Shown here piece by piece: positions 16,331 to 24,567 of a stretch of DNA of 64,000 bases; position 1 is the stretch's first letter; each line of letters starts with the position of its first letter. Origin of the DNA: Promicromonospora iranensis (GTDB lineage: Bacteria > Actinomycetota > Actinomycetes > Actinomycetales > Cellulomonadaceae); NCBI RefSeq assembly GCF_028994775.1, contig NZ_JAJQMN010000007.1, forward strand, positions 124,001-188,000, given 5' to 3'. The notes beneath the pieces are model-generated. The model had not been told where the DNA came from and made no database searches. It was given only the letters and a program-made list of their open reading frames with translations. The position numbers and the translations under genes are program-made.

Positions 16331-16790
16331 GTACGGATCGTGTACGTCCAGAAGCCGAGCTTCGGCCAGACTCTCAACCGGAGCATCCGATCAAACTCGG
16401 GCAGGACAATGCGCCGCTATCTGGAGGTCGGCCGTTTAAGGGAGAAGTCCAGGACGCGGACAGCGATCACATGGGCGTGGTCGAGGCCACGTCGGTCCTG
16501 ATGGAGAGTCGTCGTGTCGAGGCGCTGTCAGATGAGCACCTCTCGAACGGCGCCTCCTGTCGTCGACGAGAGCAGCCGGAGAGTAGGGACATAAGAGGGG
16601 CTCCGGGTGTCGTCCCACTCGTAGGCGGTGACACGTATCCGCTGCACGGTGATGTCTCCGGTAACCAGTGACGCGGGCCGGTAGGAACCACGCCGCGAAG
16701 AGTCCGCGCCCAGTCCCTAGTTCGCCCGATCACCGTCGTTGGTTGCCTCGATCTCGTGCGGCCGCTTCGCGGCTGTGCGCTCGTCGGCAG
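16331..16790. other. Stretch of the island with no recognisable gene
   Basis: Open frames exist on both strands, but none has a credible start, codon bias or familiar motif. The base composition is close to that of the rest of the island. It may hold decayed remnants of the integrated element. Confidence 0.5.
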
Positions 16791-17025
16791 TCAGTCGTGA
16801 TCGGGCTCGGCAGGCGGCGCGTCCCGGTCAGCTTTCCCGCGCGTGTAGAAATCCTGAGCGCTTGGTGATCCGCAGGCCCGGCAGATCTGCTCCCAGGTGG
16901 CGCCGTCCTCACGCGCGGCCCGCATGGCACGCGCGGCCCGCATGGCCTGCCACCGGCCGTCGATCAGATCCTGGACGACAGCGGCGTTGGTCCCCGAGAG
17001 CGTAGAGCGCAGACACCATGGTCAT
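16791..17025 (-). pseudogene. Frameshifted small conserved actinobacterial gene
   Basis: From ATG at 17025 the minus strand reads MTMVSALYALG. The protein then continues one frame over as TNAAVVQDLIDGRWQAMRAA and REDGATWEQICRACG, ending PAEPDHD and stop at 16791. The break is at a run of four C (plus strand, near 16991-16995), where one base less would restore a single frame. The second half resembles small helix-turn-helix-like proteins of actinobacteria (AREDGATWxQI). An 18-bp stretch encoding AMRAAR is duplicated in tandem. A sequencing error is an alternative to a true frameshift. Confidence 0.6.
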
Positions 17026-17043
17026 CTCGTCGAGCCGGCGGCG

Positions 17044-17409
17044 TCAGCGGCCGGATCCGAATATCTCGGTCGTTCGAGGGACCGGCCGTGCAAGGCCCAG
17101 CTTCGTCATCGACGAGAGAGGGCTCTTGCTGTCCGAGCTCCTCCCAGTGAGGACATTGTGCACCGTTCCTACCGAGATGCCGATCGATCGTGCGATGGTG
17201 CGGATCGGCTCGCCCTGCTCGCGAAGCGACAGGATTCCGGCGCGCCTGTCGCCGTTGACCACTGTTGGTCGGCCGCCAACATCACCACGTTCGCGCGCCG
17301 CTTGCAGACCGGCCTTGATCCTCTGACTGAGGAGTCTGCGACGCAGTTCGGCGATTTCTCGGCCGTGGTCCAGGAAGAGTGATCGTTCGGTGTGATCGCC
17401 GGCGGCCAT
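17044..17409 (-). CDS. Serine recombinase C-terminal fragment (Hin-type HTH), catalytic domain missing
   Basis: A 121-residue frame from ATG 17409. Residues 15-90 match the end of resolvase/invertase proteins: the helix REIAELRRRLLSQRIKAGLQ, the linker AARERGDVGGRPTVVNGDRR, then the helix-turn-helix EQGEPIRTIARSIGISVGTV with HNVL. The N-terminal catalytic domain with the active-site Ser is absent; upstream sequence is the duplicated trmH end. So this is either a truncated recombinase left from the element's integration or a stand-alone DNA-binding protein made from one. It cannot catalyse recombination by itself. Confidence 0.65.
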   Translation of the reverse strand: MAAGDHTERSLFLDHGREIAELRRRLLSQRIKAGLQAARERGDVGGRPTVVNGDRRAGILSLREQGEPIRTIARSIGISVGTVHNVLTGRSSDSKSPLSSMTKLGLARPVPRTTEIFGSGR

Positions 17410-17470
17410 GCCTTCGAGAGGACCTGGGTGGCGACAACGGTGCAGCCCGGGGTCGATATCGTGACCCGGT

Positions 17471-17547
17471 GAGTCGACTCCCTGAACGTCGCGTCGGCCG
17501 TGGCGGTCGCCGCCTGGGCCACGCGCGTGCCGACCGGCAACAGCTGA
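17471..17547 (+). repeat. Direct repeat, right copy: duplicated trmH 3' end (putative attR)
   Basis: 17471-17519 is identical to 13483-13531, and 17520-17547 continues with a diverged but still coding version ending ATRVPTGNS and stop. This is probably the original end of the trmH gene, displaced when the island inserted. The CPBP protease gene begins 20 bp later, so trmH and that gene were probably adjacent before insertion. Confidence 0.85.
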
Positions 17548-17567
17548 GCCGTCCGGAGGTGGGTCAC

Positions 17568-18449
17568 GTGGGCAACGAGAGCGGTCCGGCACTGCGGTCG
17601 ACGCGTGCGCAGTGGGCCTGGCTGCCCGGGCTGGCGGCGGCGGGGTGCCTGGTCGCAGCAGTTGTGGTCGGCGGGCATCCTGTCGCCGGCCCGGTCGTCG
17701 CCGGAGTCTCTGTCGTTCTGGTTGTCGTTCTGGTTGTCGTGCAGGGTGCCGGGCTCTTCGGGCGGCGTGGTCGCCCGCCGTCTGGTGCTCCGAGCGGCGC
17801 CGCACTCGCGGTGTGCCTCGTGGCGGCGATATGGATGCTGCGGGGCGCCGGAGTGGCGCTCGAGGCTGTGGGGGTGGCCGGTGCGACCTCGGTGGCGCTG
17901 TGGCCGATCCCGCTCGTCGGTGCCGTCGGGCTGTACGTGCTGGCGAGCCGGGTACGAGCACTGGGACTCGTGGACGACTGGTTCCGCCGGGGCACGATGA
18001 ACAGGTCGGGACTGTGGTTGACCGCCGCGATCGTGCCGGTCTCGGCGCTGGCTCTTGTGGTGTGGTCCTGGGCGGTGGGCGAGGACGGCAGTGGGCATGA
18101 CTCGTACCGCCAGCTCCTCGCCGACCAGGGTCCCGTCGTCGTCGTGCTGGGGGCGCTCGCGTTCTCGTTCGTCAATGCCGCTGCCGAGGAGTGCGCGTAC
18201 AACGGGGTCGCACAGCGGGCGTTCGGTCGCGACATGCGCGGCGTGGTCGCCGTCGTCCTCGCTGCCGTGATGTTCGGCGCGTCCCACTGGTACGGGTTCC
18301 CGAGCGGCTGGTGGGGGGTCTTCCTCGCGGCAGGGTACGGGCTGGTCCTGAGTGCGTTGCGTCATGTCTCGCACGGGCTGCTGCTTCCGTGGGTGGCACA
18401 TGTCCTCGCGGACCTCACGATCGTTGCCGTGCTCCTGATGATCTGGTGA
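17568..18449 (+). CDS. CPBP-family intramembrane glutamic protease
   Basis: A 293-residue membrane protein. GTG at 17568 is preceded by GGAGGT at a spacing of seven. About eight hydrophobic spans are visible. The CPBP (Rce1-like, ABI) motifs are present: EECAYNGVAQRAF (the EExxxR-type motif, here with N in place of R and an R later), the FGASHW motif and the C-terminal HVLAD. These residues form the intramembrane active site. In bacteria members process prenylated or secreted peptides or have unknown substrates. It directly follows the right boundary of the island and looks like core genome. Confidence 0.82.
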   Translation: MGNESGPALRSTRAQWAWLPGLAAAGCLVAAVVVGGHPVAGPVVAGVSVVLVVVLVVVQGAGLFGRRGRPPSGAPSGAALAVCLVAAIWMLRGAGVALEAVGVAGATSVALWPIPLVGAVGLYVLASRVRALGLVDDWFRRGTMNRSGLWLTAAIVPVSALALVVWSWAVGEDGSGHDSYRQLLADQGPVVVVLGALAFSFVNAAAEECAYNGVAQRAFGRDMRGVVAVVLAAVMFGASHWYGFPSGWWGVFLAAGYGLVLSALRHVSHGLLLPWVAHVLADLTIVAVLLMIW

Positions 18450-18603
18450 CGTCCGTGGTCCCCGCAGGCGGTTGTCCCCCGTGCGGACTACGGAGAAGTG
18501 TCCCCACCGCGGGGACCCGCCGCGCGGCGGTCTTCCATAGGTTTCTGGCAACGGCGTGAGTGCGTCGTGGCACGCCGAACTGGAAGGCACGACGTTGAAG
18601 ACG

Positions 18604-20190
18604 ATGCGACGGTCAGCGGGAGCCGGTACCCGCCGGAGACTTACCAGGATGATGATCGCGGGGGCGCTCACCGTCGCCGCGCTGGCGGCCTGTGGCACGG
18701 CCCCGGGCGTAGGCACGGCGGTTGCGGACGCACCACTGGTCGTCGCCGAGGCGGCCGCCACGCCGCGCATCACCTGGGGAAAGTGCCCGCCGCTGGCGGA
18801 GGGTGCCCCGAGCCGTGACCCCCGGCTCACCTGCGGAACGGTGCGGGTTCCGCTCGACTACCGCAACCCCGGTGGGGAGAAGATCGAGGTGGCCGTCTCG
18901 AAGCTGCCGGCGGCGAAGTCCCGCGACCGCCGCGGTGTGCTGCTGCTGAACCCGGGCGGCCCGGCGTCGCCCGGCCTCGACACACCGGGTGCCGTGGCGC
19001 TGACCTTGCCGCCGTCGGTCCTCGCGGCCTACGACCTGATCGGTTTCGACCCCCGTGGGGTCGGGCACAGCACCCCGCAGAGCTGCGGCTTCGACGACCC
19101 GTCTCTCGCCGGCCTCTTCCCGTACCCAGCCGCGGACGGTTCGATCACCACGAACGTCGACCACGCCCGCGCCGACGCCGAGCTGTGTGCGACGAACGCC
19201 GGCGAGAAGCTCCGGTACTTCACCACCGCCAACACGGCCCGCGACATGGACCGTATCCGCGCGGCGCTCGGTGAGAAGAAGATCTCCTACTGGGGCCAGT
19301 CCTACGGCACGTACCTCGGCGTCGTCTACGAGTCACTGTTCCCGAAGCGTGCCGACCGGGTGGTCCTCGAGGGCAACGTCGATCCCACGAAGGTCTGGGC
19401 CGACGCGAAGGACAACTGGGGCAAGGCCATGTCGGAACGCTTCCCCGACGCGGCGCGGGTCGCCGCGGCTCAGGACGCCACGCTCGGTCTGGGCGGCACC
19501 GTCGACGAGGTGACCCAGACCTACCTCGCACTCGCCGAGCGCCTGGACCGCACTTCCGCGCCCGTCCCCGGCACCCCACAGGCCCTGACGGGTTCGATGC
19601 TGCGCACCGTCACCTACAGCCTCCTGCTGGACAACGCGACTCTCCCGGTGCTCGCCCAGTTCTGGAAGGCGGCCGCCGGGCTGGCCGACGGCACGCTCAC
19701 CGAGGCGGACGGCCAGGTGCTGCAGCAGGTGTTCACGGCACCGCCGCCGACCCCGGGCGTGCCCGCTGACAACCAGGCGACCATGTTCCTCGCACTGACC
19801 TGTGGTGACGCATCCTGGCCGGCCGACGTCGGCGAGTACGCCCGCCGCACCGCCGAGGACCGCGCGGCCTGGCCGCTCACCGCGGGGATGCCCGCCAACA
19901 TCTGGGCGTGCGCGTTCTGGCCGAAGCCGATCGAGGCACCCGTCCGCGTGACCGACAAGGGACCGCGCAACACGCTGATCCTGCAGAACCGCAGGGACAA
20001 CGCCACTCCGTGGGAGGACGGCCTCGGGCTGTACGAGGTCCTCGGCAGGCGAGCGGCGTTCGTCGGCGCGGACAACGGCGGGCACTACGTCTACGGCCAG
20101 GGCTCCGCGTGCGTGGACGAGGCGACGGTGAGGTTCCTGACCACCGGCCGGCTGCCGCACAAGAAGGTCATCTGCACCGACGTCGCCTGA
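18604..20190 (+). CDS. Secreted lipoprotein peptidase, S33 family (tripeptidyl aminopeptidase-like)
   Basis: A 528-residue exported alpha/beta hydrolase. The N terminus MRRSAGAGTRRRLTRMMIAG and the lipobox LAAC give a lipoprotein signal. The mature part has LLLNPGGPASPG (oxyanion loop), the nucleophile Ser in GQSYGTYLG (about residue 233), Asp in NRRDNATPWEDG and His in NGGHYVYG, plus the C-terminal cap domain of the actinobacterial Slp/tripeptidyl-aminopeptidase group. Six or more Cys suggest disulfides. A TTG at 18595 has a better-spaced GGAAGG and could be the start. It probably releases tripeptides outside the cell. Confidence 0.88.
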   Translation: MRRSAGAGTRRRLTRMMIAGALTVAALAACGTAPGVGTAVADAPLVVAEAAATPRITWGKCPPLAEGAPSRDPRLTCGTVRVPLDYRNPGGEKIEVAVSKLPAAKSRDRRGVLLLNPGGPASPGLDTPGAVALTLPPSVLAAYDLIGFDPRGVGHSTPQSCGFDDPSLAGLFPYPAADGSITTNVDHARADAELCATNAGEKLRYFTTANTARDMDRIRAALGEKKISYWGQSYGTYLGVVYESLFPKRADRVVLEGNVDPTKVWADAKDNWGKAMSERFPDAARVAAAQDATLGLGGTVDEVTQTYLALAERLDRTSAPVPGTPQALTGSMLRTVTYSLLLDNATLPVLAQFWKAAAGLADGTLTEADGQVLQQVFTAPPPTPGVPADNQATMFLALTCGDASWPADVGEYARRTAEDRAAWPLTAGMPANIWACAFWPKPIEAPVRVTDKGPRNTLILQNRRDNATPWEDGLGLYEVLGRRAAFVGADNGGHYVYGQGSACVDEATVRFLTTGRLPHKKVICTDVA

Positions 20191-20198
20191 TCCGGTCC

Positions 20199-20234
20199 CG
20201 GACGGTCCCGACCTCTACGGGCCGGGACCGTCCG
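20199..20234. terminator. 12-bp stem-loop between convergent genes
   Basis: CGGACGGTCCCG pairs perfectly with CGGGACCGTCCG across a 12-nt loop, just after the peptidase stop and before the convergent MHYT gene. There is no U-tract. It is a likely bidirectional terminator of the actinobacterial type. Confidence 0.65.
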
Positions 20235-20314
20235 TCCGAGCGCCGTGGTGGCAGTGGCGTCCTTGGTCGGCGCCCGGGCGGCGCGCGCCTGAGCTGGGTT
20301 CAGAGCAGCTGGGT

Positions 20315-21136
20315 TCAGAGCAGCTGGGACCGACGGCGGGGCTCCGCGGCCTCGCGCTTGATCTCCTCCTGGCGCTCGTGCCAGCCCCTGAACTTCTCCT
20401 GTGCCTCGAGCTCGGCGGCGCTCGGCGCCAGGCCGACCACGAGGAGCAGCAGGATCGTGCTGATGGTGACGCCGATGATCAGCGGGCCGAGCAGCGCGGC
20501 GACGGACACGCCGCCGTCCGGGACGATGACGGTGCCGGTGACGACCTCGGCGCGCATGGCGGCCATGCCCGTGTAGTGCATGCCGGAGACGGCGATGCCC
20601 ATGATGAGCGTGGCGCCGGTCCCGGCGACGAAGTTGTGCACCTTCGCCGAGAGCCAGAGTCCCGCGGTGGCGGCGACGATACCGATGAGCACCGACATGA
20701 CCACGGTGGGCAGGTCGTAGGTGACCTCGACACCCACGTGCAGCGCGCGCATACCGAGGTAGTGCATCGCCGAGATACCCAGGCCGGTGACGGTGCCGCC
20801 GGCGACGAGCGCGAACGGCCCGACGCCCGCTGTGCGGATGATGAACAGGCCGAGGCCCACCACCGCGATGGCGAGCAGGCCGCTGGCGATCGTGAGGGGG
20901 ACGTCGAAGCGGGTCTCGGTGCCCCGGATGTGGAACCCGAGCATGGCGACGAAGTGCATCACCCAGATGCCGGTGCCCCCGATCGAGACGGCGCCGAGGG
21001 CGAGCCAGCCGGTGCTCGCGAGGCCGTGGGAGACCCGCGCCCGCGCGGTGCAGGTCAGGCCGACGGCGCACCCGGCGCACGAGAGCAGGAACGAGAGGAT
21101 GGGCGTGACCCAGCCCAGCGCGAAGTGGTCGATCAT
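20315..21136 (-). CDS. MHYT-domain integral membrane sensor protein
   Basis: A 273-residue protein starting at MIDHFALGWVTP with seven membrane spans. Three MHYT motifs are visible: VMHFVAM, AMHYLGM and GMHYTGM, each at the outer end of a helix, where Met and His are thought to bind copper or a diatomic gas. The C-terminal tail (residues 240-273, KFRGWHERQEEIKREAAEPR) is charged. No GGDEF, EAL or HTH domain is attached, so it is a stand-alone sensor or carrier. A 14-bp imperfect repeat (CTGGGTTCAGAGCA) surrounds its stop codon. Confidence 0.88.
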   Translation of the reverse strand: MIDHFALGWVTPILSFLLSCAGCAVGLTCTARARVSHGLASTGWLALGAVSIGGTGIWVMHFVAMLGFHIRGTETRFDVPLTIASGLLAIAVVGLGLFIIRTAGVGPFALVAGGTVTGLGISAMHYLGMRALHVGVEVTYDLPTVVMSVLIGIVAATAGLWLSAKVHNFVAGTGATLIMGIAVSGMHYTGMAAMRAEVVTGTVIVPDGGVSVAALLGPLIIGVTISTILLLLVVGLAPSAAELEAQEKFRGWHERQEEIKREAAEPRRRSQLL

Positions 21137-21423
21137 GGTGAGGCTCTCCAGCGAGTACGAGGGAAGCGTGCGGCCTGCCGTGGACGGTGGGCGACGACGG
21201 CGGGGGTGGCCAGACCGTTGCCCAGGCCGATCGCTACCAAGTAAAGAGGTCAGTGGGGTGAGATGCACTCTTTGTACAGGGTTAACTTCGCGATGGCTGG
21301 GGTGATCTTTCCTGAACCCCAAGGTCCTGTTTCCCGCCCGCTGCCTCTTCGTGATAGAGGGCTTCGGCTACCTCGTCAAGGTGACGTCCGACGCATGGAA
21401 GGGGTGGCACAGGGCGCACAAAG
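21137..21423. other. Divergent intergenic region before the siderophore gene
   Basis: About 290 bp separate the MHYT gene from the iron box. It is less GC-rich near 21240-21300 (AAGTAAAGAGGTCAGTGGGG and a TTGTACAGGGTTAAC element). This is where promoters for one or both genes would lie. No gene or clear repeat is visible. Confidence 0.5.
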
Positions 21424-21442
21424 TTAGGTTAGGCTCACCGTC
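21424..21442 (+). promoter_or_regulatory. IdeR/DtxR-type iron box
   Basis: TTAGGTTAGGCTCACCGTC matches 15 of 19 positions of the actinobacterial iron box TTAGGTTAGGCTAACCTAA, with the left half perfect. It ends on the base before the GTG start of the siderophore-interacting protein. A repressor with bound iron there would block transcription directly. Confidence 0.85.
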
Positions 21443-22420
21443 GTGACCACCAAGACCGAAGGGCTGGCAGTCAAGCCCTCGCGAATGTTCGACGTCGAGG
21501 TAGCGCGCGTGACGCGCCTCTGCCCCTCCTTCGTCCGCATCACGTTCCGCGGGCCGGACCTGGACAAGTTCGCGGACAACGGCCGCGACCAGCGCATCAA
21601 GCTGCTCCTCCCGTCAGCCCGTGGCGGCTGGGACGGCCTGCGCCGCGACGACCCCGACTGGTACGCCGCGTGGCGCTCGCTCCCGGACGAGCAGCGCAAC
21701 CCGATGCGCACCTACACGGTCCGCACGGTGCGCCAGGACATGCGCGAGGTCGACGTCGACGTCGTCATGCACGGCGACACCGGGCCGGCGTCGCGCTGGG
21801 CGCTCAATGCGGTCGCGGGCGACCCGCTGGTCATCATGGGCCCCAACGCCGAGTACGAGGGCGTCCACGGTGGCGTCGAGTTCGCTCCGCCGTTGTCCAG
21901 CCACGCGCTGCTGCTGGCCGGTGACGAGACCGCCGTGCCCGCCATCGCCGCCATCTGCGAGTCGCTGCCCGCCGATGCCGTGGGCGAGGTCTTCCTGGAG
22001 GTGCCCCACCCCGAGGACGGCTGGACGCTCGCCGCTCCTGAGGGCGTGCGCGTGCACTGGCTGGCTCGCGACGGGCGCGAGCACGGCGATGTGCTGATCC
22101 CCGCCGTACAGGACGCCGCGGACCGGCTGCTCGCCATGGGTGTGCGGCCGTCGTCGGACACGGCTCCCGCGCTGACCGCTGCGGGCGTGGACCTGTCGGG
22201 CGAGGTGGACGACGTCGACATCGACACCGGGATCCTCTGGGAGGTGCCGGTCGACGAGGCGGGCCGCCCCCTGGCGCAGGACACCGTGCTGTACGCGTGG
22301 CTCGCGGGCGAGGCGGGCGTCATCAAGACGCTGCGCCGATACCTCGTGAGCGAGTGCCAGGTGGACCGCAAGTCCGTGGCCTTCATGGGCTACTGGCGCA
22401 AGGGCCGCGCGGAGAACTGA
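21443..22420 (+). CDS. Siderophore-interacting protein (ferric-siderophore reductase, SIP family)
   Basis: A 325-residue cytosolic flavoprotein of the ViuB/SIP family that reduces ferric siderophores with NAD(P)H so iron is released. The FAD domain has the RTYTVR motif and GPASRWAL with NAVAGD. The NAD(P)H domain has [20 protein letters not shown] and the signature [20 protein letters not shown], ending [10 protein letters not shown]. The start GTG abuts the iron box and there is no Shine-Dalgarno sequence, so a leaderless transcript is likely. Iron-dependent repression by an IdeR/DmdR protein is strongly suggested. Confidence 0.93.
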   Translation: MTTKTEGLAVKPSRMFDVEVARVTRLCPSFVRITFRGPDLDKFADNGRDQRIKLLLPSARGGWDGLRRDDPDWYAAWRSLPDEQRNPMRTYTVRTVRQDMREVDVDVVMHGDTGPASRWALNAVAGDPLVIMGPNAEYEGVHGGVEFAPPLSSHALLLAGDETAVPAIAAICESLPADAVGEVFLEVPHPEDGWTLAAPEGVRVHWLARDGREHGDVLIPAVQDAADRLLAMGVRPSSDTAPALTAAGVDLSGEVDDVDIDTGILWEVPVDEAGRPLAQDTVLYAWLAGEAGVIKTLRRYLVSECQVDRKSVAFMGYWRKGRAEN

Positions 22421-22571
22421 CCTCGGCGGCTACCGATACCCGCATTCCCTCCGTCGCCCCCGTGCCTCTCCTCATACGTTTCCTCCCGCGCGCAGGTGCC
22501 CGATATCGCGTTGGCCCCCAAGAGCCGAGGTCAGTGTGGTAAATATCGGACCCTGACGTTCGGGAGGACGT

Positions 22572-24566
22572 ATGGGTGCGACGAGGCAGCCTGCACAGAA
22601 GACCGAGCGCCGGGAGGGCTCCCGGCCGTGGTGGGGGGATCACCGGACGACGGTGTTCGCGGTGTTCGGCACGGTGGCCGGGATCTGCACTGCCGCGATG
22701 GGCGTCGTCGACCGGAGCACCCAGATCGTGCTCCTGGTCGTCTCCATCGGCCTCTTCCTGGCCGGCCTGGCGGGTCTCGTCAGGGTGTCGACGTACACGC
22801 GCTGGTTCGCGGCGGCGTGGAAGTGGGCACGGGGACACCGGATCGTCGTCGTCGTGGTCACCGTCGCCGTGCTGGTCGCCTCGACAGGTGTGGCGTTCGG
22901 GTTGCAGTCGGCCCGGTCCTGCGAGGACCCCACGGAGGTGGCGGTCATGGTCCCGGAGGACGGCGCTGCCGGCTTCACCGCGGTGGCGGACGCCTTCGAG
23001 CGGGACTCGGTCACCCCGTTCTCCTGTCCCCGGTACCACGTGACCACCTTCGGCATGGGCTGGCCCGCGCTCCGCACCGCGTTCGAGTCGGGCTGGGGAG
23101 CGGCGGCCGGCCAGGACGGTGCCGCCTCGCTGGACCTCGGTCCCCGGCCGGACGTGTGGCTGGCGGAGTCCCGGGCGCAGGCGGACATCGTGGCCCCGCG
23201 CGGGGCGGGTAACGGCTTCACGGTCTCCGGCCCGGCGCTCGTGGCCGGCTCGCCGCTGGTCCTCGCCGTGCCGGAGCCGTACGCGGAGGCCTTGGGGGCG
23301 ACGACGAAAGAGGGCGACACGGCCCAGAAGCTGATGGCGGCCGCGGAGGCGGCGGGGCTCGACGTCGTCCGGGCCAGCCCGGACGCGTCCTTCGCCGCCG
23401 CGCTGCACACCGAACGGCTCTACGCCGAGACCGAGACCGGGGAGCGGGAAGCGCTGGAGCTCGACCTGGGGCACGCCCTCGAACGGGCAGGCCTGCCGCT
23501 CGGGACCGACGGTGCGCTGCTGTGCCGGCTCGACGAGCTGTCCCGGGTCGAACCGCCCCCGGTGGCGGTCCTGACCAGCGAACGTGCGATGGTCGACCGC
23601 GGCGCGGCCTGCCCGGCCTCGGCCGCCGGCGGCAGCGACGCCGCCCTGGTCCCGTTCTACCCCCACTCCGCCGTCGGCCTCGACTACCAGGCCCTGCGGC
23701 TGACCTGGTCCGACGCGGAGCCGTCCGGGCGCAGGGCCGACGCGGCGTCGGCCTTCGTCGAGTGGCTCGGGACGAGCGACGGGCAGGTCGCGCTCGACCG
23801 GCTCGTGGGCGTGCGACGCCTGGGCGGACAGCGGCCGTCGGGCGACGACGGCCCCTTGCCCGGCCTGCAGGACGCGCCGGTGGTCGAGCCCGGCAAGGGG
23901 GTCGTCGCGCACACGCGCGTGACGTCGGCGGAGGAGCAGTACCGCGCGGCCCGTCGCCCGGCCCGGGTGCTGGTCCTGGTGGACGCGTCGGCGTCCATGG
24001 GCCGCCCGGCGGACGGTGACCGGCTGCGCATCCACGTCGCCGAACGCGGCGTGCTCGGCGCGCTCGGCCACCTCAGCGGGTCCGACCAGGTGGGGATCTG
24101 GTCCTTCTCCGGGGACGCCGGGTCGAGCCCCCGGCCCATCCTCGGCATGACCGCGAGCGACGTGGCCGAGCGCGAGGCGCCGGAGCTGCTGCGGGAGGAG
24201 CTGCGGCCCGACGGCCGCACGCCCCTCTACGACGCGATCGACGCCACGACGTCCGAGCTGGTCCGGCGGGACCCGGACGGCGCGTCCCGCAAGCACCTCA
24301 CCGCGGTGGTCGTCCTGACCGACGGGGAGAACCTGCCGGGGGAGGGAGCGGGCGCGGAGCTCTCGGCGGCCGACCTGATCCGCTCCGCCCGCACGGAGGC
24401 GGCGTCGGGCGTGCGGGTCTACATCGTGGCGGTGGGGGAGGCGTCGTGCCAGGTGAGCGACCTGCGACAGATCGCGGCGGAGTGGGACGGCGAGTGCTGG
24501 GACTCCTCGTTCGGCGAGCTGGAGGACACGCTGGCCAGCCTGTTCGGACAGCTGGGAGGTCGGTGA
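22572..24566 (+). CDS. Membrane-anchored substrate-binding-like and VWA domain protein
   Basis: A 664-residue protein. Three N-terminal spans (TVFAVFGTVAGICTAAMGVV, IVLLVVSIGLFLAGLAGLV, IVVVVVTVAVLVASTGVAF) are followed by an outside region. Residues 120-440 resemble a type 2 solute-binding fold (VAVMVPEDGAAGFTAVADAF, LRTAFESGW, PFYPHSAVGLDY). A C-terminal von Willebrand A domain begins near residue 460 with an intact MIDAS motif VDASASM, plus SGSDQVGIWSFSG and VVVLTDGENLPG. It ends two bases before the next gene, which encodes another solute-binding protein. The pair probably makes one surface complex; its function is unknown. Confidence 0.82.
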   Translation: MGATRQPAQKTERREGSRPWWGDHRTTVFAVFGTVAGICTAAMGVVDRSTQIVLLVVSIGLFLAGLAGLVRVSTYTRWFAAAWKWARGHRIVVVVVTVAVLVASTGVAFGLQSARSCEDPTEVAVMVPEDGAAGFTAVADAFERDSVTPFSCPRYHVTTFGMGWPALRTAFESGWGAAAGQDGAASLDLGPRPDVWLAESRAQADIVAPRGAGNGFTVSGPALVAGSPLVLAVPEPYAEALGATTKEGDTAQKLMAAAEAAGLDVVRASPDASFAAALHTERLYAETETGEREALELDLGHALERAGLPLGTDGALLCRLDELSRVEPPPVAVLTSERAMVDRGAACPASAAGGSDAALVPFYPHSAVGLDYQALRLTWSDAEPSGRRADAASAFVEWLGTSDGQVALDRLVGVRRLGGQRPSGDDGPLPGLQDAPVVEPGKGVVAHTRVTSAEEQYRAARRPARVLVLVDASASMGRPADGDRLRIHVAERGVLGALGHLSGSDQVGIWSFSGDAGSSPRPILGMTASDVAEREAPELLREELRPDGRTPLYDAIDATTSELVRRDPDGASRKHLTAVVVLTDGENLPGEGAGAELSAADLIRSARTEAASGVRVYIVAVGEASCQVSDLRQIAAEWDGECWDSSFGELEDTLASLFGQLGGR

Positions 24567-24567
24567 C

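Noticed and set aside
16321-16671. 116-codon open frame after the terminator
   Set aside because: It starts inside the terminator tail, has no ribosome site and no recognisable composition or motif.
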